From Diaporthe sp. PMI_573 (lineage: Eukaryota > Ascomycota > Sordariomycetes > Diaporthales > Diaporthaceae), in NCBI GenBank assembly GCA_021399435.1, contig JAJTUP010000045.1:248001-312000 (forward strand): a DNA stretch of 64,000 nt, read 5' to 3'. Below the pieces are notes generated by a model. The model was not told where the DNA came from. It did not search any database and saw only the letters and a program-made list of their open reading frames with translations. Position numbers and translations under genes: made by a program. Positions within the stretch are counted from its first letter, which is position 1, and the number at the start of each line of letters is the position of its first letter. This document shows positions 43,534 through 52,920 of the stretch, piece after piece.

Positions 43534-44554
43534 ATGGACTAACGTGTATGATAAGCAGAACTTATCGTGGGGTCGTTTTGGGGAGTAATTTCGGGAAATC
43601 GTATGCGATTACACAACTACCACCTGATAAGTGCCGTGTTGCCCCCCAATGTGGTGAAAAAGCCCGGCGAGATCTTTTTTATGCTGCACGATCTTGGGCC
43701 ACGGACGGAACGGAAACGTTAAGCCTCCCGCTGTCCCTGTCCCTGTCACTGTTGCTGTCACTGTCGAAGAAGAGAGAGCGAGCCATTGCCCACTCGCACT
43801 CTCGCAGCCATGGCCTACCAGCGGGATCTTTTCCATTTTTTAAACATGTTAAAGCTTGAAAACACTTTTCTCTACTATATGAATGTGACACTTGATATAG
43901 TATTTGGAATCTGAATCCCGAGCTTAAGATTATCACCAGGGACACATTCAAGTCGCTGGTTCAGTTTTTTAGCTTTGCAAAAACATGAAGGTAAATTTGG
44001 GAGAAATCTCAAATACCTAGACGCCGGCACCACAAGAGACTTTATTATTTAATGTGCCACCCACATTTTCCTCTCTCACCAACCATCTACTCAAATTTAA
44101 CATCAAATCGAAGGGTCTTCCCAATTCTGGAACCAAGATAGCGACATTATGTAAGATAGATTCGATTTGCTCAACAGGATTATCGTAATGCCCGTCATGA
44201 CGGAACGCAGGTCGAATTCTGGCAATGTGTTTTGTACTTCTGCCTTCCACCATCTAGGGCATTTTGTTGTGTACTCGGGAGAAATGCTTTGTAGTGGTAT
44301 GTATTTCTGAACCAATGTATGCTCCACCCGACTCTGAATACTGCATGGAAGAGACCCGAACTCTGACAGTCTTGTCGGTGGCCTCGAGCTAGTCACTTGA
44401 TCCAGGTCTCATGGGCCCGCTGGGGCTGAAAACTACTTGGTTGGGGTTATTTTTCTTGGCCGGTCAAAACCTAAGCCAAGCTGGTTCCGTTGCCTCTGAC
44501 AACGACCAATCCCGTGCCGCGATGTCCAACCCATTATGAAGACAGAGAGGGAAT
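43534..44554. other. Intergenic with CTGTCCCTGTCACTGTTGC-type short repeats
   Basis: No gene recognised. A six-base-period tract at about 43732-43767 encodes nothing evident. Confidence 0.4.
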
Positions 44555-44881
44555 GCCAGTCTGCCACTTCCACGTCCAGTTGGTATACTAAGGGCAGCCT
44601 CCCTAATGACTGGATCATCGAAACAAGTCTGAATGGATGAATAAATAATAAGATTGCCCTAGCATGGATTAAGCATTTCAATAAGTATACTGCACCATGT
44701 ACAACAGGTGCCTATCAGATGTTAATACTTAATGGCCACAGGAGCCACCATTCCACTGATTTTAAGAGATATTACAAGAAGAAGAAGATAATTACTCTCT
44801 ATATGCCTCCTCATTCATCTCGCCTACTTCAGCCACTTAATGTTAGGTGTTTTAGTCTACTAAAGAAGGCATATAGTCGGT
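44555..44881 (+). pseudogene. Decayed pogo-like DDE transposase fragment
   Basis: In one frame: GSLPNDWIIETSLNG*INNK, then IALAWIKHFNKYT, LILNGHRSHHSTDFKRYYKK, and ITLYMPPHSSRLLQPLNVRC, then FSLLKKAY. This aligns with pogo/Tan1 transposases. The usual catalytic LILDGHGSH and LQPLDVGCF have become LILNGHRSH and LQPLNVRCF, so both catalytic Asp are Asn. The changes are G-to-A on this strand, as expected from RIP acting on the other strand. One stop codon. Only about 110 residues survive. Confidence 0.75.
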
Positions 44882-45556
44882 AGTCCTCTTAGAAGCTGTG
44901 GCTCTCTTCTGCTGGCTAGCTAAGTTCATTAGACGTGCGTATAATCCATGCGAATAAAAGTCGACTTCTCGAGAAAAGTCCACGTCATATCTGTTTCTGT
45001 GATCTCGAAACTTGCGATGCACAGTTTCAATCGCTTCTTGCAGGTGGCCTGCAAGTTGTCCGACGCCGTATCCGAGCAGGATTTTAGCGAGCTCTTTCCA
45101 CGACCATCTGACGTTCGAGTTTGCCACCTGTGTTAACAATAAAATAATCGGCAAATTTAAGTTGGAGCGGATATCCTTGCACGATAGGTTCCTGACCCGG
45201 GTCCAGACGGCAAGCTCGATGAATTCGAATTTTCATAGCACTGGTAGTTGCGATCACGAAGAAGAATCTGACTTTGTTGAAAAATGTGTTTCTGAACCTA
45301 TTTCCATCCTCTTTGTCGTTTCCACGGTCATCTATCCCTGTGTCTGCTTCCCTCACATATCATGTAGTGCTTGGCTTGCGTTGTTCAGAATCTGACAGAC
45401 AGCTAGTCAACATAGCCGGATCTCGCTCGTTCCCGTAGGACAATTGCAAAGCGGATGTTGGCCGAGTTGAGGGGAGAGGCGACCAGTGTGAGGAAGGTAA
45501 AGAGCAGGACCAGTAGGCGATACCGGATAACATATTTAGAAGACATTGCCGAGGCT
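44882..45556 (-). pseudogene. Possible small secreted-protein gene, damaged
   Basis: From an ATG at about 45547 the minus strand reads a good signal peptide (MSSKYVIRYRLLVLLFTFLT, LVASPLNSA) and stops soon after. Downstream, a well-behaved stretch reads WSWKELAKILLGYGVGQLAG, then HLQEAIETVHRKFRDHRN, until the pogo remnant at 44881. I cannot build a convincing splice between them and do not recognise the family. It may be a secreted protein broken by the pogo insertion. Confidence 0.3.
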
Positions 45557-45959
45557 TAAGGTTGTTGATAAATGTGTGCTGAGGTGGTAGTGGTTGAGGT
45601 ACGCAATAAAACATAAAATATGAGGTATGAGGAGTTAAGTGTGTGGAGACTGAAGTCTCCAGACCCGTCTCTTTATACCTCTCTCCTCTCGGTAAGTTGG
45701 CTGGCCATTTCTTCTGGAGGCCTCTCGTAGCATCGGCACTCAAAATGAAGCCTGTCTCAGCCGGCTTGTCCTGGGCTGTATGTGTGGGCTCCTGGCACGG
45801 CTTTCTGGATGTGGCTAAGCACCTCCAATGCCTTAATCCATCACTCTCAGCCTATTCATATCCGGGCTTGGCCAAGGCGCTCGCGTGAATCTGCCTGTAG
45901 GTTAGTCACGGGATATCAAATCGTTAGATGCTAAAAATTCTGACCGGCCTCTAGATCTG

Positions 45960-46614
45960 CCTTATGCTTGGTGGCAATGCCGCCCAGCGTGAAGTCGATA
46001 AAGAGGGAACGCGGCTGTGTAATGGACCCAGTCCAAGGATCGCGCTACTGCGGGACCAAGGGGCCTCAGGAAAATATATACCGAGCTGCAAGGGTTTGTT
46101 CTGCGGGAGAGAGGGGCGGGCTGTGGTGAACGTAGACTTTCCGTGTGAACCTGCGGACTGCACATCACCTGCCATGCCGGGCACTTTGTTATGATTCGCC
46201 TCCTTAGTCGTATGATGCATGTGGAGCGTCTAGGTACGATGTGATAAGACGGAGCCGCGATGTGGTCGCTGTGCAGGGCTTCGACGCCTGGAAAAAATAG
46301 CAGTTCACACATTGTGATCCGCAAACCTCCTGGAGCTCTCGCATGCCTGCAGCTTCCGGGGGTAGGATCTTGCAGTTGTGCTTTCGTTCCAGAATCTTTG
46401 ACTGGCATGGATTACAGTGCCGCTCTGCTTCCTCGTCAGCCCGCCTCGTCCGATCAGGGCTGCGAGCCTGAGCCTGGTGCAAGGACATCATAAGAGACTT
46501 CCTGTCTTGGTGGGAATGCGGCCAATCACTTCGCTCGATTACCTGACCTGGCCGCGGGATAAGCGTTGTTGGGAAATGAGACCAGGTTGTGACTGTTGGG
46601 ACATTTTCCCTCAC
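45960..46614 (-). pseudogene. Cys-rich fragment, DUF3716-like by pattern
   Basis: Minus-strand reading contains RHCNPCQSKILERKHNCKIL and then SQCVNCYFFQASKPC. Two Cys-X2-Cys pairs about 35 residues apart, each with a trailing Cys, match the general layout of fungal DUF3716 domains. No intact start or exon structure is visible. It could be the 3' part of the damaged gene at 47254-48838 on the same strand. Confidence 0.35.
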
Positions 46615-46729
46615 TTGTTGTGGTGCCTGTGGCCGTGGATGAGTAGTAAAGGTTGGGACTTAGAGCAAACAATTTTACAATAACAATACGTAGGACGTAG
46701 GCCCAAGTCTAAATTTCAGTTCTCATGAT

Positions 46730-46960
46730 TACACCTTGGTAGAAGCACCTAAAGATCGGTTAGCAAAAGGTACCCAGTCATTAGCCCATGCAGTGTCCCT
46801 GCTGACCCAGGAGAACAAGACCCTTCGAGAGGCAAATGCAGCACTTTCTAAGCGTCGGAGGGCCAAAAGAACATATGTGTAGGATGGAGGGTCAGAGAGT
46901 TGCAAATAGTCAGTCCTCATCAGGGGGAACCCAAGCTGATGCAATTTCACGAAGGTGCTC
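46730..46960 (+). pseudogene. C-terminal remnant of a pogo/Fot-like transposase
   Basis: Reads VEAPKDRLAKGTQSLAHAVS, then LLTQENKTLREANAALSKRR, RAKRTYV, followed by a stop. This is the coiled-coil plus KRRRAKRT basic tail that follows the DDE domain in fungal pogo-like transposases. The Gln expected after RTYV is now TAG, consistent with C-to-T decay. Nothing of the catalytic domain is adjacent. Confidence 0.7.
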
Positions 46961-47253
46961 CGGTCAGCAGACTGGGCTTGTTCTCTGCGTTAAATAGGAA
47001 GCCCGACCAGCGCCAACCCCGCTGCCTTATGGTTGTGCAGGCGAGCAGCATCTCTTGCACGCCGAGCAAGCTCGTAAATGAAGGTAGCTAGTACGACTGC
47101 TCATTCGAGAACTGTTCTGGTGTAGAGAGAAAATGTATACATGTAAAGATGAGATACGTACATGAACCTTGAGGAGTAACGTACATTTTGGAAGCACTAA
47201 GCTCATCCCATCTCATCCTTATAAAGGCACGGAACCCAAGACTGCCCTCTCTA

Positions 47254-48838
47254 TTACTGACAGCGCCAAAACCGCGGGATCTTCAATCTCCATATCTCAG
47301 GCGATCGAAGCCAGTAAGGTTTCAGTAGTATCGCCCTGTCTCGGAGTCGGCTCAAGGTTCCAGGGACAGATGATCTGCGCGCTGCTGCTGTCTCCGATTC
47401 AACCGCATGCCTTCTTCGTGCAGCCTCGGCAGCTGCCTCCATCCATTTTGCCTTTTTTATCTCCCACGCTCGGTCTGCATCCTCCAAGTATATATCATGA
47501 TAACTTTCAGCGGCAATCTTGACAATTTCACAGAACATTTCTGATGGTACTTCGACATGCGGCCATCTGATATCTTGCGCACGCCCGCCCTCTTCTTCGC
47601 AGATCTTGTCTATATCTGCCGGACGTATGAAGTCATTTAAGTAGAGCTTGAGCTTAGCACCTTGCCTTGTGCTTCCGATAAGACGTTTGGAAAGGCTATG
47701 GTAGACTTGTGAGAAAGGCAGGCTGGTGGTAAGGTATATACGAGGGAAGAAAGCTGGGAGACGTACCCGATTCTTGACTGCTTCCTTGTCCGCTCGCCAC
47801 ACTGAGGTCGGCACTCTTGGCGGCTGCCGCTGGGACTAGCAATTCAAGCGGTTCGGGCTCCGTGTGTAGTTTCCCTTTCTCGTACTTCATCTGACCTTGC
47901 AGACTCAGCAGGCGTCGAATTTGAATGTCCGACGGATCTCCTCTTGCGTCGCATGAGTGACCACCAAGGTTAATAACACCGTGCAAGACCCGGAGGTCAG
48001 TATTGGGCACTCCGGTTGTTTGGCAACGGTCTGGAGGAGAGCCAACAACCTCACGGCCAGGGACCCTCTGAACCCCACCTCCCCCACCTTTAATTACACA
48101 ACCGTCGGGCTTGGGCGCTTCAAGCACCTCTTCTGAAGGTGACGCGGATATTTCCTCTGCGCCTGGCGATGTCTCCAAGTGTTTCGTCCTGCCTGAGGAA
48201 CAACCACTGGCAACCTCTATGGTTGGCAGGTCATGTTCCGGAGTAGAAGAAATCGTAATATCGTCTATTACAACCAACGAGAGATTGCCATTATTTTCCG
48301 GAGGAGCCATATTTGGGAAAACCTCGTCCACAACATCAACTTTCTCGGGCGATCTTTGGACTGAAGGCGTAGCTGAGCCCGTGAACTGGTTGAAGTCGTC
48401 TTGGGGAGGTGAACAGCTCGTTGGGAATCTGCAGAAATCGTCGAAGTTGATGTCTTGGAAATCTGTGGTGTAGGACTGAGACAGGTCGAATTCTTCGCGG
48501 ACAGATAGAACTGAGGTGCATTGAGGATTTACGGGCGAGACGTCCTGGTCATGAGCTGATTTCTCGATAAATGCTGCGGCCGGGGTTGGAATCGGATCGA
48601 AAATGAGAGGGTCGAAAGGAAAACTTTATTTGATGCTCAAGTCTTGATTAGCCTGGTATACGTCGTCCGCGGGTAGACCCAGCCCGTTATCGGATGACGC
48701 TTGAGGCCCTGTTGACGCCGTCTGGCTGAAATCGTCCTGCGCCGGAGCTGAATAGTAATCCAGGAAGAATTGATCTAAGGAAAAGGGAAATTGCTCTTGA
48801 AATAGATCTCTGTCCACGAGGAGAGTTGAGGTTTCCAT
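47254..48838 (-). pseudogene. Large protein of unknown function with one premature stop
   Basis: ATG 48838 opens METSTLLVDRDLFQEQFPFS, then LDQFFLDYYSAPAQDDFSQT, acidic and aromatic-rich. A TAA at 48626-48628 (codon 71) interrupts, but the same frame stays open to 47767. There a GTACGT donor and CACAAG acceptor (47705) continue the frame into YHSLSKRLIGSTRQGAKLKL, YLNDFIRPADIDKICEEEGG, then an Ala/Arg helix to 47254. The total would be 507 codons. The clean frame on both sides suggests a recent nonsense mutation (AAA-TAA-AGT; CAA would be Gln). The acidic N-terminus is activation-domain-like, but no known domain was recognised. Confidence 0.5.
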
Positions 48839-49489
48839 CGACCTGTCATTCTGCTAGATGTGGAAAATTAAGCCGGCAGGTTGACCCTTGGCAGGAAATT
48901 GAGAGACAGATGGGATTTCCACCACGTATATATAGCGTCTCTTCTTCACTGCTGTGGGTTTCCCTACCAGCCTCCCTCCATCTCTCTAAGCCAAGAGAAC
49001 AAGAAAAACATCAACACAGCAGCCCTCCTTGCCCACTCATGTACAACCGGTTGACAACTCTTGTGCTGAGGAGCCAACCGGATTGGAATGAACCGATTAT
49101 CCCACGATGGCCCGGCGTTTCTGACTGCATGTGTATGCAGACAACCATCGTTAATGCAGGTTTAGCGAGATATGGGCACCAATAAGGCGAGTGATGAGAA
49201 CGATTCACGCAACAGATGTCACGCTATACCCCGGCGACGAGGCTGGAGGAGACCCACCGATGCGAACGCGATTGCTGGCTAAACGGGACCACCTCCTGAT
49301 CGCCAACCACCGTGGACCCAAGACGTGCTACTGAGGCCGAAAGATGCAGGAGCAGAAGGCACCAGTTTCAAACGAGGACCTGGTCCCTCGGCGATATTGG
49401 AGGGTGGGATGCGCCCATCATCAACAGGGGTCCCAACCACCTTGTGCACTTGTTATGTACCAGTCCGACCCTCCTTGAAGGATCTCGAC
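48839..49489. other. No gene recognised
   Basis: Upstream region of the broken gene, including a TATATATAGC box near 48926. The remainder to the LTR fragment has no recognisable coding content. Confidence 0.4.
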
Positions 49490-49552
49490 TTAGAATATTC
49501 GTTGATAGCGCCAATAGACCCAGCTCCCATGCTGCATCTCGTGCTGGCCGTG
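49490..49552 (-). mobile_element. Truncated, inverted family A LTR (first 63 bp only)
   Basis: The reverse complement reads TGTCACGGCCAGCACGAGAT and onward to AACGAATATTCTAAG, the first part of the family A LTR. It then changes abruptly to unrelated sequence. No target duplication can be defined because one end is missing. Confidence 0.8.
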
Positions 49553-49689
49553 ACAATATGCATCTGTCTGAAATGGAAAGGAACAGTGCGTACAGGTCTG
49601 ATCCGGGGCGTAGTCCTGGTAAGGTATTGTAATCAAGTTGTGATGACCCCTGAGCCTTGACCGGTCAGGGAGCCAGCCATTCTCAATAC

Positions 49690-50090
49690 TGTCAGATGTG
49701 ACGGGTAGCCAAGAGGTGTGTGCCTGAGGCATCAATATGTCCGTCATGACAAAACCAGCCCCCTAACGGGTGGGGTCGCACTTGTCACGGCCAGCACGAG
49801 ATGCAGCATGGGAGCTGGGTCTATTGGCGCTATCAACGAATATTCTAAGCTGAGGAGAGGAGAAGAAAGGGGAGAGCGAAGCTCTGGCGGTCTCTAGCTC
49901 GCGAAGTCTTGACGCGACTGTGGGGCTAAGGGTTAGGGTCCTTGTGACGGCCAGGTGGCTTGCCTACCTTGGCTGCCGTCACAGCACTAGAGAACCAAGA
50001 CAAGACATCATCACAATACACACAGTGACCACCCCATCAATTGGACCATAATTACACGTCCCATATACCTAAAAGGGTGATAATCTGACA
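49690..50090 (-). mobile_element. Solo LTR, family B copy 2, interrupted by a family A LTR; target duplication AATAC
   Basis: The reverse complement matches 16911-17103. It is flanked by AATAC on both sides (49685-49689, 50091-50095). At 49783-49983 a family A LTR is inserted with its own GCACT duplication. The corresponding uninterrupted site in the other copy reads GGTCGCGCTAGAGAACC, showing the exact empty site. Confidence 0.92.
49783..49983 (+). mobile_element. Solo LTR, family A copy 2, nested, target duplication GCACT
   Basis: Starts TGTCACGGCCAGCACGAG, ends GGCTGCCGTCACA, 201 bp. It is flanked by GCACT at 49778-49782 and 49984-49988, inside the family B LTR. Confidence 0.95.
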
Positions 50091-50405
50091 AATACCATTA
50101 CTTGCCTTAATACCCCAGTTCGTCTCCATAGAAACTGCTCTATAACCAAGCTACAGCAAGTCCGTTTTCTTGGCAGCCCGATACGGTGCCAACGTCAAAG
50201 CGTTCCGTAAACCTACGTTGAGTTACCGTATATACTCGACAAATTCACGATACCCCCGGTCGCCTAATTAGGCCTAATCTTACCTAGGCTGAAGCTATAG
50301 CCACCTTACTAATCTACGCTAGGTTTAGCCCCCCAGAGATGCCCATCACGTCTCTAACGCGTCGATCTTGAAGTTATTTGTTTACTGCTGGTCTCATGGG
50401 TCACA

Positions 50406-52046
50406 ATGCCTCCCCTAGGCCCAATCTCAACCAACATCCTACAAAAAAAGCCAGGGCCAAAGCCCAAGCCCCTTCATGAGCGAAAAGCTCCTTCATTTAA
50501 GCCAGTTACACGGGTAGAACGGTCATACAAGCAGAAAAAACGTGTTGAAGTTCTTCTATTTCTTTTGAACCACCGTATCCCAGGAACTACTGGAGGTAGA
50601 GGTGGCCATTATCGACAAGACCTCCCACCTTCCCAAGATGGCTTCCGTCCTCCTACACTATTTGAAGCCTCCCAGTTCTTCAAGATCCCTGAAGCAACTA
50701 TAAGGACTTGGTGGAAAAAGCGGGATCAGCTTGTACGCAAAGAGGATCAACGAAGGTATCACCCTAGATGGCCAGAGTTGGAAGACAAGCTTTACACCTG
50801 TTTTCTTACACGGCGAACAGAAAATAGAATTGTTTCTATCGGCTGGTTTCGACGAGAATCAAAAAGGCTATTTAAGGACACCTACCCTGAAAGCGTTCAC
50901 CTCTGGGTATTCTCTACCGGCTGGTTTAGAGGCTTTCTACATCGACATAGGATTTCACATAGAAGGGTTACTAAGAAGGCCACCAAGCTTCCTGCAGAGT
51001 ACCTTGAAGTTGTGAATAACTTCGTCAAGTTCATTAGACGTATATCTCAACCAAGAGATTCTCTCTCAGTACCAGTATCAGCACCAGCACCAGCACCAGC
51101 ACCAGCACCAGCACCAGCACCAGCACCAGTTGTCAACAACTCACCTCCTCGGCGGTTCTCCAAATCAGCAATCCTAAATCTGGACGAAACTCCTATTCCA
51201 TTTGAGTATAATTCTGGATGTACATATACTTCTACAGGCTCGAAGTCAGTACAGGCAAAAACAGAACGGAGTGGATGGGATAAACGACAAGCTACTCTTA
51301 TTCTCTACATCTCTGCAGATGGCATACAGAGATTCAAGCCGAAGATTATATTCCATGGTACTTCAGGACCTGCAGGAAGGATATACAATCAGGAATCCTC
51401 ATCCTACAGTCCTGATGTTACTGTGGAATTCAATCCTACAGCTTACAATAATGAGGAATTATTCGGTAAATGGATTACTGAAGAACTAGACGCAGTAGCT
51501 AAGGATATGAAGGATTTCCTATTGGTTATGGATGTTGCTAGATTCCATGTAACTGACACTATCAAGCAACAGTTGAAGGATCTAGGGGTTACTATTGCAT
51601 TGATACCAGCTGGCTGTACTAGTCTCCTTCAGCCATTGGATACTGCAGTCAACCATCCCTTCAAGCTTTGGCTTCAGGAATTTACTGACGAATATATGAC
51701 AGAGAAAGAGAAGGAAAGCCCTGGACATATATGGACAGTCTCTGACATGCGTATAATGACTACCTGGGTAGTAGCCAGAGCAGTAAAACGTCTGGAAGAA
51801 AGGCCAGAGTTGGTTCAGAATGCCTTCATTCACACTGGAATTTCTATTCGTCCTGATGGAAGTCAGGTTAACATGGTCCGTATCAAGGATATAGAGCCTT
51901 CTCAAATCAACTGGGAAGGCTGGGAAACGGCTAAGGAACCTACCATGAAGATGGAGTATGAGGAAGTGTCTGTAACACCTCTGGAAGAGATGGACCTCTT
52001 TGTGAAGGAAGAGGAGGTTCAAGACTGTATTACTGTAGCTTGTTAG
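50406..52046 (+). CDS. pogo-family DDE transposase, 546 aa, intact
   Basis: Cut-and-paste transposase acting at the element's TIRs. The N-terminus has two helix-turn-helix regions: LFEASQFFKIPEATIRTWWK near residue 85-105, and a CENPB-type part (VSIGWFRRESKRLF, FSTGWFRGFLHRHRISHRRV) near 145-190. A linker holds a Pro-Ala repeat (about residues 223-242) encoded by tandem AGCACC. The DDE_1 core shows catalytic Asp in AILNLDETPIPF (about 260), FLLVMDVARFHVTD (about 376) and CTSLLQPLDTAVNHPFK (about 412). The C-terminus is acidic and has no zinc knuckle, unlike the remnants at 16 and 63.9 kb. Single open frame, ATG about 180 bp inside the left end, and no lesions. Confidence 0.92.
   Translation: MPPLGPISTNILQKKPGPKPKPLHERKAPSFKPVTRVERSYKQKKRVEVLLFLLNHRIPGTTGGRGGHYRQDLPPSQDGFRPPTLFEASQFFKIPEATIRTWWKKRDQLVRKEDQRRYHPRWPELEDKLYTCFLTRRTENRIVSIGWFRRESKRLFKDTYPESVHLWVFSTGWFRGFLHRHRISHRRVTKKATKLPAEYLEVVNNFVKFIRRISQPRDSLSVPVSAPAPAPAPAPAPAPAPVVNNSPPRRFSKSAILNLDETPIPFEYNSGCTYTSTGSKSVQAKTERSGWDKRQATLILYISADGIQRFKPKIIFHGTSGPAGRIYNQESSSYSPDVTVEFNPTAYNNEELFGKWITEELDAVAKDMKDFLLVMDVARFHVTDTIKQQLKDLGVTIALIPAGCTSLLQPLDTAVNHPFKLWLQEFTDEYMTEKEKESPGHIWTVSDMRIMTTWVVARAVKRLEERPELVQNAFIHTGISIRPDGSQVNMVRIKDIEPSQINWEGWETAKEPTMKMEYEEVSVTPLEEMDLFVKEEEVQDCITVAC
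51078..51130 (+). repeat. Hexanucleotide repeat coding Pro-Ala in the transposase linker
   Basis: About nine tandem copies of AGCACC encode alternating Ala-Pro between the DNA-binding and catalytic parts. A length-variable linker is likely tolerated. Confidence 0.85.
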
Positions 52047-52159
52047 TGTATCCAAAACCCTGGCCATGGTGGCTTCAAACTAGACCAAAATAGGACTAGT
52101 CTTAGTGACCGGGGGTATCGTGAATTTGTCGAGTATATACGGTACGTGAGTTAGAATAG

Positions 52160-52364
52160 TGTCACGGCCAGCGCGAGATGCAGCATGGGACCTAGGTCTA
52201 TTGGCGCTATCAACTAATATTCTAAGCTAAAGAGAAAGAAGGAAAAAAAGGGAGAGCGAAGCTCATGCGATCCCTGGACTGCGTAAAAGTCTTGACGCGA
52301 CTGTGGGGCTCAGGGTTAGGGCCTTGTGACGGCCAGGGCTTGCTTGACCGTGGCTGCCGTCACA
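52160..52364 (+). mobile_element. Solo LTR, family A copy 3, no target duplication
   Basis: Starts TGTCACGGCCAGCGCGAG and ends GGCTGCCGTCACA, somewhat diverged (TGGGACCTAGG for TGGGAGCTGGG). Flanking five bases AATAG and ACCCA differ, so it may be a recombination product or the flank has mutated. It lies 17 bp to the right of the pogo element. Confidence 0.85.
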
Positions 52365-52537
52365 ACCCAATATCCGGCATTTCGGCACCATGCCCCCAAG
52401 ACTACTACAACCAACCCAGTGGCTTTCTGATGCCTATGAGGAAGAGTACCTAGCACTATATAAAGTAGGAGGGAAGCGTGAGAATGCAGATGTGTACCTG
52501 CACTAAGCAGCGCTGCAGCCAATCAGAACGTCCCATT

Positions 52538-52739
52538 TGTCACGGCCAGCACGAGATGCAGCATGGGAGCTGGGTCTATTGGCGCTATCAACGAATATTC
52601 TAAGCTGAGGAGAGGAAAAGAAAGGGGAGAGCGAAGCTCTGGCGGTCCCTGGCTCGCGAAGTCTTGACGCGACTGTGTGGCTAAGGGTTAGGGTCCTTGT
52701 GACGGCCAGAGGGCTTGCCTGACCGTGGCTGCCGTCACA
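52538..52739 (+). mobile_element. Solo LTR, family A copy 4, target duplication CCATT
   Basis: Starts TGTCACGGCCAGCACGAG, ends GGCTGCCGTCACA, 202 bp. It is flanked by CCATT at 52533-52537 and 52740-52744. It lies about 180 bp before the BCS1-like gene, in its presumed promoter. Confidence 0.93.
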
Positions 52740-52920
52740 CCATTTTCCCAGCCCGTGCCTCCCAATTAAGTAGCTCATGTTTTTGAAATCCAACCCATTC
52801 GTCCTTCCTTTTTTTTTTTTCCTTCTGTCTTTGCGACGTTTGCCTGACACAGCTGTCTGACTCCTCCCCATCAGACGGCTTGCGCATGCCCCAGAAACCC
52901 GAAACCGTCCGCCTCTTGCT

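Larger units (their letters stand above)
50226..52142 (+). mobile_element. Complete pogo-like transposon, 1917 bp, TA duplication
   Basis: Terminal inverted repeats of about 36 bp, identical at both ends, begin CCGTATATACTCGACAAATT and end CCCCCGGTC. TA flanks both sides (50224-50225 and 52143-52144), as in Tc1/mariner-pogo elements. It carries one intact transposase gene in the same orientation. This is the only element in the window that looks fully autonomous. Confidence 0.95.
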
